DNA from: Streptomyces drozdowiczii
GTDB taxonomy: Bacteria > Actinomycetota > Actinomycetes > Streptomycetales > Streptomycetaceae
Direction: 5' to 3'
Length of the DNA: 64,000 nucleotides
NCBI RefSeq assembly: GCF_026167665.1
Contig: NZ_CP098740.1
Location: 3,782,001 to 3,846,000, forward strand
The stretch's first letter is position 1; each line of letters starts with the position of its first letter. The translations under genes and the position numbers were made by a program. A model generated the notes under the pieces. It made no database searches. It worked only from the letters and a program-made list of their open reading frames with translations, and was not told where the DNA came from. Shown one piece after another: positions 28,674 through 37,151 of the stretch.

Positions 28674-28720
28674 CCCTTGACCACCCCCTTGTCCGTGCGG
28701 TGCCGCGTGCCGGTCAAGGG
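28674..28720. promoter_or_regulatory. Inverted repeat CCCTTGACC / GGTCAAGGG in the divergent promoter region
   Basis: Nine-base arms (28674-28682 and 28712-28720) separated by 29 bases, upstream of the sigma-like gene. TTGAC within the left arm could also be a -35. Confidence 0.35.
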
Positions 28721-28740
28721 TGGCTGCCGCACCGGAGGCG

Positions 28741-28764
28741 GGCCGGACAAGATCTTGTCCGGCC
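28741..28764. promoter_or_regulatory. 24-bp perfect palindrome between the two secretion operons
   Basis: GGCCGGACAAGA followed by its exact complement TCTTGTCCGGCC. A half site, CTTGTCCG, also occurs at 28689-28696. It sits in the 478-bp gap (28621-29098) from which the T4SS-like and Tad operons diverge, so a shared dimeric regulator is plausible. No gene is seen in that gap. Confidence 0.55.
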
Positions 28765-29098
28765 AACCGGGCGCTGTCACACGGTTATCGGCGGCGCGCG
28801 CACCTCCGCCGCACTGGCCGGAAAGCCTCGGCAGCAGGTGGGCTCGCGTCGGCGGATACCGCCGTGCGCCTTCCCGTCTGATGTGTCACGGTGTGGGCGG
28901 AGTGGTCGGTGTGGCGGGTGAGGTGATCAGATTCTGCTCACACATGGGTCTCCAACCGGCCCTGCTGTCACCGCAGTCGGACATAGTTGTGACAGAACGG
29001 CGCCTCTACGCCGCAGGGCCTTCATGCAGAATGACGGCACATCACTTTCCGGATGCAGACGACAGTGCGACGCGACGGAGCATGACCAGGGGGGTCCG

Positions 29099-29668
29099 AT
29101 GGCACGCGGGAAGAAGTCCGGCCTGATGGCCTGTGCGGGGGCGGCGGTGTGTCTCCTCGTACTGGCCGCGGGCTGCGGTTCGTCGGGGGACGAGAAGCAC
29201 CCCGAGCCGAAGGCGAGCGCCGGCAAGGACGACGGCGAGAAGAAGCGCGCGGCGGCCGAGCGCGACGCACTGGCCGCGTATCGCGGAATGTGGGACGCGC
29301 AGGTGGAGGCGTACTCCTCGGGCAGCATGAAGAACGCGAAGCTGGGCGATTACACGACGGGCGACGCCGCCGCGATGATCATCGAGAGCTTCACCTACTA
29401 CAACGCGAACGACCTCGCCTTCAAGGGGAGGCCGGACACCTCGCCGAAGGTCTCCGCCGTCGATGTCGCCTCCTCGGTCCACACGGCCACGATCGACGAT
29501 TGCGTCGACATGACCGGTGTGCTGATCCGGCGCTCGTCGGGCAAGCCCATTGCTAGGGCGAAGGAGGGCGACCGCCACCCGTGGACCGCCCGGGCCACCA
29601 CCGCGAAGGACGGCAAGGGCGGCTGGCGGATCACCGACTACACGATCGACAGGGACCGGCCATGCTGA
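29099..29668 (+). CDS. Lipoprotein, first gene of the Tad operon
   Basis: 189 residues. The signal peptide ends in LVLAAGC, a lipobox, followed by a charged linker and a domain of about 130 residues with conserved aromatic residues (AYRGMWDAQVEAYSSG). It looks NTF2-like, but that is a guess. AGGGGGG precedes ATG 29099. Its last codons overlap the start of the next gene. Presumably a surface protein of the pilus/secretion system. Confidence 0.8.
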   Translation: MARGKKSGLMACAGAAVCLLVLAAGCGSSGDEKHPEPKASAGKDDGEKKRAAAERDALAAYRGMWDAQVEAYSSGSMKNAKLGDYTTGDAAAMIIESFTYYNANDLAFKGRPDTSPKVSAVDVASSVHTATIDDCVDMTGVLIRRSSGKPIARAKEGDRHPWTARATTAKDGKGGWRITDYTIDRDRPC

Positions 29669-30605
29669 CGACGGGGCGGTTTGTACGGGCCGCACTCGCG
29701 GCTCTCGCCGCCGGGGCGCTGATGACGGCCGGGACGCAGGCGGCCTCGGCCGACACCGGCGTGAAGTGCCCGCCCGGCGCGGCCAAGTGCGACATCACGG
29801 CCGAGGACCCGGGCGACCCCGGTGACGGCGGCGGCTCCGGCGGTGGCACGGGAGGCGGCTCGGGCGGCGGTTCCGGCTGCCACCGGGAGAACGGCCAGGA
29901 GATCCCCTGCTACGTCCCGTCGCTCGGCTACTGGAACACCAGCTGCTACTGGAAGATCCTCGACCCGCAGCCCCCGCCGACGACTACATGATGTGGGGCA
30001 ACCACAAGCCGGACGAGGGCGACATCTACCACCCCACCTCATGCCCCGACTTCCCGTACAAGGGCGCCGGGACCTTCGTACCCCGTGACACGTTCTTCCC
30101 CAACGGCACCATCGGCAAGGACGCCGGGCCCACCCCGGCCGAGCTGGCCGAGCGCGCCGTCGCGCAGATGACCCTCAAGGGCGCCGACATCGGCATCGCG
30201 CCGGAGCCGGGCCGCACGGGTCTGGTCGGGCTGCCGGTCTGGATGTGGAACAAGCAGCACCCGAACACCACCGGACCGCAGGTCAAGTCCGTCACCGCCG
30301 GGGCCGTCACGGTCACCGCCACCGCCAAGGTGTCGAAGGTCGTGTGGAACATGGGCGACGGCTCATCCGTCACCTGCACCGAGCCCGGCGAGCCCTACCA
30401 GGCGTCGTACGGGAAGCGGGAGTCGCCCGACTGCGGGCACGTCTACCGCCACACCTCGCGCGGCGAGGCCGGAAACAAGTTCAAGGTCACCGCCACGTCC
30501 ACGTGGACCATCCACTGGGAGGGCGGCGGTGAGAGCGGCGACCTGACCGAGACCCGGGAGTCCGCCACCACCGTGGCCATCGGCGAACTCCAGGTCGTCG
30601 GCTGA
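29662..30605 (+). CDS. Secreted protein of the Tad operon (frameshifted near 29973)
   Basis: ATG 29662 overlaps the end of the lipoprotein gene. A signal peptide ending in ASADTG leads into a Gly/Ser linker and CHRENGQEIPCYVPSLGYWN. As read, the frame stops at 29991. The remainder (DDYMMWGNHKPDEGDIYHPT onward to 30605) is in the next frame and ends in a beta-rich region with MGDGSSVTC. One extra C in the run 29971-29975 gives 314 residues. I do not recognise the family beyond a PKD-like feel in the C-terminus. Likely extracellular. Confidence 0.7.
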
Positions 30606-30669
30606 CGACCGGGACGCACCACCGCCCGATGACGAGCGCGCGCAGCGAAAGCACTGCTGGAGGCACCCA

Positions 30670-31362
30670 TTGAGCAGGACCAAGACCGCCGCCCCGCCCC
30701 ACCAGGGCGGCGCGCCGGGCACCCCCGGCCCCACCCCCGTGGCTCCGCCGCGGGCACTGAAGCAGCGACGGCGCCGCCCGGCGCTCATCGCGCTGTCCCT
30801 CGCCCTGACCGCGGTCGGCGGGCTCTCCGGCGCCCTGCTGTTCACGGCGACCGGCGAGCGCACCGACGTGCTCGCCGTCAGCCACGAGGTGGCCGCCGGC
30901 GAGGTCATCGAGGACGGCGACCTCACCGAGGTCTCCATATCCCTCGACCCGGCCCTCAAGCCGGTCAAGGCGGCCGACCGGGGCAGCGTCGTCGGCAAGC
31001 GGGCCGCGGTCGCGCTCACCCCGGGCGCCCTGCTCGCCCGCGACCAGTACACCGCCACCAGCCTCCTCAAGCAGGGCGACACCCTCGTCGGCGTCGCCAC
31101 CAAGCCGTCCCAGCGGCCCACCTCCGGGCTGTTCCCGGGGCGCAAGGTCCTCATCGTCAGCACCCCGGGCGAGAACGACGAGGCGGCCGACGCCCCGCCG
31201 CAGACCATCGCGGCCACCGTCGTCGCGGTCGGCGACCCCGCCGACGCCACCGGGGTCGCCACCATCGACGTGGCCGTCCCGGCGACCGACGGACCGGCCC
31301 TCGCGGCACGGGCCGCCACCGGCCGGGTGGCGATCGTCGTGAAGAGCGGGAGCGGTTCCTGA
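30670..31362 (+). CDS. SAF-domain protein, CpaB/RcpC-like pilus assembly factor
   Basis: 230 residues. A basic proline-rich N-terminus, one membrane helix (about 40-60) and an SAF domain (VSHEVAAGEVIEDGDLTEV; LTPGALLARDQY), the signature of CpaB/RcpC proteins that act in the wall or outer layer in Flp pilus assembly. TTG 30670 is taken as start because GGAGG lies six to seven bases upstream. The stop overlaps the TadZ-like start (TGATG). Confidence 0.8.
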   Translation: MSRTKTAAPPHQGGAPGTPGPTPVAPPRALKQRRRRPALIALSLALTAVGGLSGALLFTATGERTDVLAVSHEVAAGEVIEDGDLTEVSISLDPALKPVKAADRGSVVGKRAAVALTPGALLARDQYTATSLLKQGDTLVGVATKPSQRPTSGLFPGRKVLIVSTPGENDEAADAPPQTIAATVVAVGDPADATGVATIDVAVPATDGPALAARAATGRVAIVVKSGSGS

Positions 31363-32231
31363 TGTCCGTGATCGCGCTGGCCGGCGGGACCGGGGCCCCG
31401 GGGGTGACCAGTACGGCGCTCGCCCTGCTGCTCGCCTGGCCCCTGGACCCCGGACGCCGGATGATCCTCGCCGAGTGCGACCCCGACGGCGGGGCCGTGC
31501 TCGCGGGCGCCCTCCAGGGCCGCATGGACGCCCGCTACGGGCTGCGCAACCTCGCCGTGGCCCAGCGGAAGGACGAACTGGTCGAGGCGTTCTGGCGGCA
31601 GCTGGTCGACATCTCCGAGGACAACAGCAGCAGCCGGCTCCTGCTGCCCGGGATCACCGACCCCGCGCAGGCCGCCGGGCTCGACCCCGCCTGGGGCAGC
31701 CTCGCCGAGCTCTTCGCCCGGATCGAGGACCACCAGCACGACGTCCTGGTCGACCTCGGCCGGCGCGGCGCGTTCGGCGCCTCGGCGGTGCTCGCCAAGC
31801 GGGCGGACGTCGTCGTGATGGTCGTGCGCAACACCCTGCGCGGGGTCCAGAGCGCCCAGGTCCGCGTCGAGGCGCTGCGCAAGTCGCTGGCCGGCCCCGG
31901 CGGCACGGGCGCCGACGCGCTCGCCGTCCTGCTGGTCGAGGGCGGCCCCTACAAGTCGGGCGAGGTGGAGAAGGCGCTCGGGGTGCCGGTGCTCGCCACG
32001 ATCCCGTGGCGGCCCAAGCAGGCCGAGGTCCTGTCCGACGGGGTGGACGGCGGCAGCCGCTTCGACCGCTCGGACCTGATGCGCGCCGCCCGCGCGGCCA
32101 CCGGACCGCTGCGCGAGCGGGTCGCCCTGCGCCGCGACCGCCTCGCGCCCCGCGCCCCGGGCCCGTACAACCAGGGCACCTACCAGCAGCAAGGCCCGTA
32201 CGGGGAAGGGGACATGGCCCATGCGCGCTAA
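31362..32231 (+). CDS. TadZ/CpaE-like ParA-superfamily protein
   Basis: 289 residues of the MinD/ParA fold. It starts IALAGGTGAPGVTSTALALL, the position of the deviant Walker A, but both lysines of KGGxGKT are missing (GGTGAPGVTST). ECDPDGG and DVLVDLGRRG are the switch regions. Tad loci use such a protein to place the pilus machine at a cell site. ATP binding may be weak or lost. The end overlaps tadA by 11 bases. Confidence 0.75.
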   Translation: MSVIALAGGTGAPGVTSTALALLLAWPLDPGRRMILAECDPDGGAVLAGALQGRMDARYGLRNLAVAQRKDELVEAFWRQLVDISEDNSSSRLLLPGITDPAQAAGLDPAWGSLAELFARIEDHQHDVLVDLGRRGAFGASAVLAKRADVVVMVVRNTLRGVQSAQVRVEALRKSLAGPGGTGADALAVLLVEGGPYKSGEVEKALGVPVLATIPWRPKQAEVLSDGVDGGSRFDRSDLMRAARAATGPLRERVALRRDRLAPRAPGPYNQGTYQQQGPYGEGDMAHAR

Positions 32232-33768
32232 TCCGCTGCACCCCGACCCCGTCATGCACCCCAGCCCGGCGGCCGAGCACACCGTCGCGTTCAAGCGCGG
32301 CGAGTTCGGCCCGCCCGTCCCGCCCCGGACCGACCCGCGCGCCGGGCAGCGGCCCACCGCCGGGGTCTCCTCGATCCGGGCGATCGGCGAGACGCGCCTC
32401 CCGCAGGCCACCGTGGACTACCGGGTCGCCGGCGAGATCAAGAAGCGGGTCGCGGACCGGCTCGCCCAGGAGATCAAGTCGTCGGCCCGGATGAGCCCGG
32501 AGTCCCAGGCCCAGCGCGGCCGGGCGCTGATCAACGAGGCCGTCGCCGTCTGGTCCGACGCCATCGCCGTCGAGCGCGGGGCGAGCACCACCCAGGCCGA
32601 GGACGCCGCCCTGGCCTCCGCCGTCTACGACATGCTCTTCCGGGCCGGGCGCCTCCAGCCCTATCTGGACGACGAGCGCGTCGAGAACATCCTCATCAAC
32701 GGCTACGACGAGGTGTGGCTCGACTACGGGGACAGCGGGCGGGTCCGGGTCGCGCCCGTCGCCGACTCCGACGAGGAGCTCCAGGAGATGCTCCGGGACC
32801 TGGCGCGCCGCACCGGGCAGAGCGAGCGGACCCTGTCCACCGCCGACCCGTTCCTCGCGCTGCGCCTCGCCGACGGCTCGCGGCTCCAGGCCGTCACCGG
32901 GGTCACCCCGAAGACCTTCGTCACCATCCGCAGGCACCGCGTCAAGGACGTCGACCTCGACGGCATGATCCGACTCGGCGCCATCGACGAGACCTTGGCC
33001 GCCTTCCTGGCCGCCGCCGTGCGCGCCGAGAAGAACATCATGATCACGGGCGAGCAGGCGGTCGGGAAGACCTCGCTGCTGCGCGCCCTGCTCAAGGAGA
33101 TCGACCCGGACGAGCGCTTCGCCACCATCGAGACCGAGTTCGAACTCTTCGCGCACACCAACGGCTTCCACCGCCAGGTCGTGCCGATGGAGTCCCGCGA
33201 GTCCAACGGCGAACGCGGCGCCGACGGGCGGGGCGCGGGCGAGATCACCCTGCTCGACCTCATCCACCGCGCGCTGCGCATGTCGCTGTCCCGGGTCGTC
33301 GTCGGCGAGGTCCGCGGCCAGGAGATCGTCGCCATGATGCAGGCGATGACCAACGGCAAGGGCGGCAACCTCTGCACCATCCACGCCCGCCGCCCCGAGA
33401 TCGTCTTCGACCGCATCGCGGAGCTGTACCTGCTGGCGCAGGACAACATGACCGAGCAGCTGGCATACCGCCAGGCCGCCAACGGGCTCGACTTCATCGT
33501 GTTCGTCTCCATGCGCGACGAGACCCGGATCGAGGGCAAGCGCCACCGGTTCGTCTCGCACGTCCTGGAGGTCACCGGCATGGGCGAGAACGGCCGCCCC
33601 GCCACCAACCGGATCTTCGCGCCCCGCCCCGGCGAGCCGCGGGCCGTCCCGCACATGCACCCCTCCTGCCTGGAGGACCTGGTCCGGGTCGGCTTCCCCG
33701 CCCACCTGCTGGACCATCCGCACGGCTCCTGGCCGCGCCCGCTGGACCTCCAGGTGATGGCCGGATGA
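32221..33768 (+). CDS. tadA: TadA/CpaF-type secretion ATPase
   Basis: 515 residues. Walker A GEQAVGKTSLL (about 276), Asp box ETEFELF, Walker B VVVGEVRGQEI (about 358), and His box GGNLCTIHARRP, all as expected for the hexameric ATPase that drives Flp pilus assembly or type II-like secretion. The first 90 residues are a Pro-rich, probably disordered extension. ATG 32221 overlaps the previous gene. Confidence 0.93.
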   Translation: MRANPLHPDPVMHPSPAAEHTVAFKRGEFGPPVPPRTDPRAGQRPTAGVSSIRAIGETRLPQATVDYRVAGEIKKRVADRLAQEIKSSARMSPESQAQRGRALINEAVAVWSDAIAVERGASTTQAEDAALASAVYDMLFRAGRLQPYLDDERVENILINGYDEVWLDYGDSGRVRVAPVADSDEELQEMLRDLARRTGQSERTLSTADPFLALRLADGSRLQAVTGVTPKTFVTIRRHRVKDVDLDGMIRLGAIDETLAAFLAAAVRAEKNIMITGEQAVGKTSLLRALLKEIDPDERFATIETEFELFAHTNGFHRQVVPMESRESNGERGADGRGAGEITLLDLIHRALRMSLSRVVVGEVRGQEIVAMMQAMTNGKGGNLCTIHARRPEIVFDRIAELYLLAQDNMTEQLAYRQAANGLDFIVFVSMRDETRIEGKRHRFVSHVLEVTGMGENGRPATNRIFAPRPGEPRAVPHMHPSCLEDLVRVGFPAHLLDHPHGSWPRPLDLQVMAG

Positions 33769-34679
33769 ACCTCATGCTGATGTGGGTGCTCGCCGGACTC
33801 GCCGTCGCCGGCGGCCTGGTGGGCCTGGTCGTGGGCCTGGTCGGTACGACGGCCCCGCGCCCCGTCCGCCGCTCGCGCAAGGGCCTCGGCGGCGGCGTGG
33901 CGCACGACGCGGCCATGCGCCGCCGCACCCGCTGGATCGCGGGCGGCGTCCTCGGCCTGGCCGTCTGGGTGATCACCGGCGTCTTCATCGGCGGGGTGCT
34001 CGTCGGCGCCGCCGTGGTCGGGGTGCCCTGGCTGCTCTCGCCCACGAAGAACGCCACCGTGCGCATCGACAAGCTGGAGGCGCTCGGCGAGTGGACCCAG
34101 CGCTTGTCCGACGTGCTGCGGCTCGGCATGGGCCTGGAACAGGCGATGATCGCCAGCCGGCGCGGCGCGCCCGCCGAGCTGGAGCACGAGATCGCCGACC
34201 TCGCCGACCGCCTCCAGGTCGGCTGGCGCCCCGCCGAGGCGCTGGAGTCGTTCGCCGACGCGCTGGACGACGTCACCGCCGACAAGGTGCTCGCCGCGCT
34301 GATGCTCTGCGCCTCGGACCGGGGCCCCGGCCTCGCGCAGGCGCTGGAGGACCTGTCCGAAGCGGTACGCGAAGAGGTCGGCAAGCGCCGCCAGATCGAG
34401 GCCGACCGGGCCAAGCCGCGCACCACCGTGCGGTGGATGACCATCATCACGCTCTGCGTGGTCGGGGCCGGCTTCCTCGTCCCCAGCTACACCGCGCCCT
34501 ACGGCACGCTCCTCGGACAGCTCGTCCTGGCCCTGCTGACGGCGGCGTTCGCCGGGGTGCTGATCTGGATGCGCTCGCTGGCCGACCACCGCCCGGTGGC
34601 CCGCTTCCTGATCGCCGATCCGCGCAGCCGGGTCAAGCTGCCGGAACCGCCCGAACCGCTCCAGGAGGCCCAGTCGTGA
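33765..34679 (+). CDS. TadB-like pilus inner-membrane protein
   Basis: 304 residues. Two N-terminal helices and two C-terminal helices flank a cytoplasmic T2SSF-type helical domain (LSDVLRLGMGLEQAMIASRR). ATG 33765 overlaps the TadA stop. TadB and TadC usually pair to form the membrane platform for TadA. Confidence 0.85.
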   Translation: MNLMLMWVLAGLAVAGGLVGLVVGLVGTTAPRPVRRSRKGLGGGVAHDAAMRRRTRWIAGGVLGLAVWVITGVFIGGVLVGAAVVGVPWLLSPTKNATVRIDKLEALGEWTQRLSDVLRLGMGLEQAMIASRRGAPAELEHEIADLADRLQVGWRPAEALESFADALDDVTADKVLAALMLCASDRGPGLAQALEDLSEAVREEVGKRRQIEADRAKPRTTVRWMTIITLCVVGAGFLVPSYTAPYGTLLGQLVLALLTAAFAGVLIWMRSLADHRPVARFLIADPRSRVKLPEPPEPLQEAQS

Positions 34680-35566
34680 TACCCCCGGCCGCGATCTTCG
34701 CGGGCCTCGCCGTGGGCGGCGGCCTCGCTCTGCTCATACGTGAACTGGTCGGCCCGCAACCCGACTTGGCGGCCAGCCTGCGCCGCCTGAACGCCACCGC
34801 GCCGGAACCGGACCAGGAGACGGGCCCGGCCAGCCGCGACGACGAGTGGGGCGCCTGGCTGCTTGAACACCTCCAGGGGCTGCCCGGGGTCTCGATCCCG
34901 CGCAAGGACCTGGCGCTGGTCGGCCAGACCCCCGAGCGGTTCCTGCTGCTCAAGGCGGCGCTGGCGGGCGGGGGTCTGCTGATCCCGCCGTTCGTCGTCG
35001 GCGCCTGGACGCTGATGGGGCTCGGCGTGCCGTTCTACCTGCCCGTCGTCGTGGGCCTGGTGCTCGGCACGCTGCTCTGGTTCATCCCGGACCTGTCCGT
35101 ACGGGACCAGGCGGCGCGGGCGCGCGAGGAGTTCTCGCACGCGATCGCCGCCTATCTGGACCTCGTCGCCCTCAAGCGGGCCGCCGACTCCGGGCCCACC
35201 GAGGCCCTGGAGCGGGCCGCCGCCGTCGGCCGGGGCTGGGCCTTCACCCGGCTCCAGGAGGCGATGATGCGGGCCCGCGTGGACAAGGTCCCGCCGTGGG
35301 AGGCGCTGGTCCAGCTGACCCAGGAGCTGGACCTGCCGGTCCTGGAGGACGTCGCCGAGATCATGCGGATGTCGGCGCACGACGGCGCCGCCGTCTACAC
35401 GACGCTGCGGGCCCGGTCCAAGTCCCTGCGGACCGAACTGCTCGCCAAGCAGGCCGCCGAGGCGAACGAGAACAGCGAGAAGATGACCGCCCCCGGCGCG
35501 CTCCTCGCCGTCCTCGTGATGCTGATGGTCGCCTTCCCCGCGGTGATCAACATCATGGCCACGTAA
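34676..35566 (+). CDS. TadC-like pilus inner-membrane protein
   Basis: 296 residues, with a T2SSF domain (AYLDLVALKRAADSGPTEAL) and membrane helices at both ends, partner of the preceding TadB-like protein. GTG 34676 overlaps the previous TGA (GTGA) and has AGGAGG nearby. Confidence 0.85.
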   Translation: MIPPAAIFAGLAVGGGLALLIRELVGPQPDLAASLRRLNATAPEPDQETGPASRDDEWGAWLLEHLQGLPGVSIPRKDLALVGQTPERFLLLKAALAGGGLLIPPFVVGAWTLMGLGVPFYLPVVVGLVLGTLLWFIPDLSVRDQAARAREEFSHAIAAYLDLVALKRAADSGPTEALERAAAVGRGWAFTRLQEAMMRARVDKVPPWEALVQLTQELDLPVLEDVAEIMRMSAHDGAAVYTTLRARSKSLRTELLAKQAAEANENSEKMTAPGALLAVLVMLMVAFPAVINIMAT

Positions 35567-35670
35567 CAGCGGTAACAACCGGCTACGGGCCGAACCGCCG
35601 TCACACCCAACCGCGTCTCCTCACAAGGGAGTCGACGCACACGAAGAGAAGGAACGAGGAGGCTCGCAGC

Positions 35671-35895
35671 ATGAACGCGATCAACAAGCTCACGAACCGG
35701 GCCGCTGTATCCCTGACCATGGTCCTGGCGGTGCTGGCCGACCGCGTCGAGCAGGGCGCCAAGGACCCCGACCGCGGTGACGTCTCCATCACCACGGTGA
35801 TCATCTGGGTCGCCGCGGTCACGGGCGCGCTGCTCATCGCCGGCACCATCGCGACGGTCATCGCCAGGTACAACGGCAAGCTGGCGGGCATCTGA
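35671..35895 (+). CDS. Flp-pilin-like small membrane protein
   Basis: 74 residues. DPDRG (33-37) is followed by DVSITTVIIWVAAVTGALL, a polar stretch then one hydrophobic helix, like class III prepilins cleaved after Gly. GAGGAGG precedes ATG 35671 after a 104-bp gap, so it may have its own strong expression. The Glu5 expected after cleavage is Thr. Confidence 0.75.
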   Translation: MNAINKLTNRAAVSLTMVLAVLADRVEQGAKDPDRGDVSITTVIIWVAAVTGALLIAGTIATVIARYNGKLAGI

Positions 35896-36302
35896 TGAAG
35901 CCCGCGGTCGTCGCGCGCCGCCCGCTGGACGACCGCGGCGACACCTCGGTCCAGATGGCGATCGTCTTCCCGTTCATCATCCTGCTGACGATCGCCGTGG
36001 TGCAGGTGTCGCTCTGGTACTACGCGCGCAACGTGGCCCTGACCGCCGCGCGCGAGGGCGTCGCGGCCGCCCGGGTCTACGAGTCGGGCCCGGGCGCCGG
36101 CGCGGAGCGCGCGCGGGCCGTGCTCGGCCGGATCGCGGGCAACACGCTGCTCGGCCCGTCCGTCTCCACGGGCGGCAGCACGGCGGAGCGCATCCGCGTC
36201 CAGGTCACCGGACGCGCCCCTTCGCTGCTGCCCGGGGTGCCGGGGCTGACGATCACGCAGAGCGCGTCCGGACCCGTGGAGCGCTGGACGACCGGGGGAT
36301 GA
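35895..36302 (+). CDS. TadE-like pseudopilin 1
   Basis: 135 residues. DDRG (12-15) precedes DTSVQMAIVFPFIILLTIAV, the TadE hydrophobic segment; the remainder is a small extracytoplasmic domain with YYARNVALTAAREGVAAAR. ATG 35895 overlaps the previous stop. Confidence 0.85.
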   Translation: MKPAVVARRPLDDRGDTSVQMAIVFPFIILLTIAVVQVSLWYYARNVALTAAREGVAAARVYESGPGAGAERARAVLGRIAGNTLLGPSVSTGGSTAERIRVQVTGRAPSLLPGVPGLTITQSASGPVERWTTGG

Positions 36303-36303
36303 A

Positions 36304-36726
36304 GTGAACTGGGACGACCGGGGGAGCGAGGCGATCCAGGCCGCGATCGTCACGCCGTTGATGATCATTTTCCTCTGCCTGGCCCTCGCGGGCGGCCGGG
36401 TGGTGACCGCCGGCAACAAGGTGGACGCCGCCGCCGAGGACGCGGCCCGCGAGGCGTCCATCTCGCGCACCGCCGGGGCCGCGCGGAGCAACGCGCTGGC
36501 CGCCGCGCAGGAGACCCTGGCCGACCAGGGCCTCACCTGCTCCGGCACCCGCGTCAGCGTGGACGCCTCGGGGCTCAACGCCCCCCTGGGCACCGTCGGA
36601 ACGGTCCGCGTGACCGTCGCCTGCACCGTGCCGCTGTCCGACCTGATGCTGCCGGGCGCCCCCGGCAGCCACACCCTCACGTCGACGTTCACCTCGGCGG
36701 TCGACGCGTACCGGGAGCGCGACTGA
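36304..36726 (+). CDS. TadE-like pseudopilin 2
   Basis: 140 residues with the same plan: DDRG then SEAIQAAIVTPLMIIFLCLA, and an Ala-rich extracytoplasmic domain containing two cysteines that could pair. GTG 36304 is chosen because the preceding in-frame codons include a stop. Confidence 0.82.
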   Translation: MNWDDRGSEAIQAAIVTPLMIIFLCLALAGGRVVTAGNKVDAAAEDAAREASISRTAGAARSNALAAAQETLADQGLTCSGTRVSVDASGLNAPLGTVGTVRVTVACTVPLSDLMLPGAPGSHTLTSTFTSAVDAYRERD

Positions 36727-37151
36727 TGCGTACGTACGACGACCGGGGCGGCATCGCCGTCTACAGCGCGATCATCACCGTGGCGCTCCTCGCGGTCATC
36801 GGGATCACCGTGGACGGCGGCGGCAAGCTGCGCGCCACGGAGCGGGCCGACGCCATCGCCATGGAGGCCGCCCGGGCCGGCGGCCAGGCCATCGACCCCG
36901 CCCAGGCCATCCCGGGCAAGGCCGTCGTCGCCCAGCCCGCCGCCGCGCAGGCCGCCGCGCAGGCGTACCTCTCGGCGGCCGGGGCGCACGGCAGCGCGAC
37001 GGTGTCGGCCGACGGGAAGCGGGTGACGGTCACCGTGACCGACACGTACGACACCCGCTTCCTCACGGTCGTCGGCATTTCCTCCATGTCCGTCCACGGG
37101 GAGGGGCACGCCACGCTCATCCACGGTGTCGTCGCCCCCGAAGGGTCGTGA
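36726..37151 (+). CDS. TadE/TadG-like pseudopilin 3
   Basis: 141 residues; DDRG then GIAVYSAIITVALLAVIGI, and an extracytoplasmic domain with GGGKLRATERADAIAMEAAR as in TadG/Flp accessory proteins. ATG 36726 overlaps the previous stop and its own stop overlaps the next GTG. Confidence 0.82.
   Translation: MRTYDDRGGIAVYSAIITVALLAVIGITVDGGGKLRATERADAIAMEAARAGGQAIDPAQAIPGKAVVAQPAAAQAAAQAYLSAAGAHGSATVSADGKRVTVTVTDTYDTRFLTVVGISSMSVHGEGHATLIHGVVAPEGS

Noticed and set aside
28621..29098. A further gene in the gap between the secretion operons
   Set aside because: The best frames cross the 24-bp palindrome and have no ribosome site.
29988..30605. An independent gene starting at ATG 29988
   Set aside because: No ribosome site or signal peptide; it continues the secreted protein that starts at 29662 after a one-base loss.
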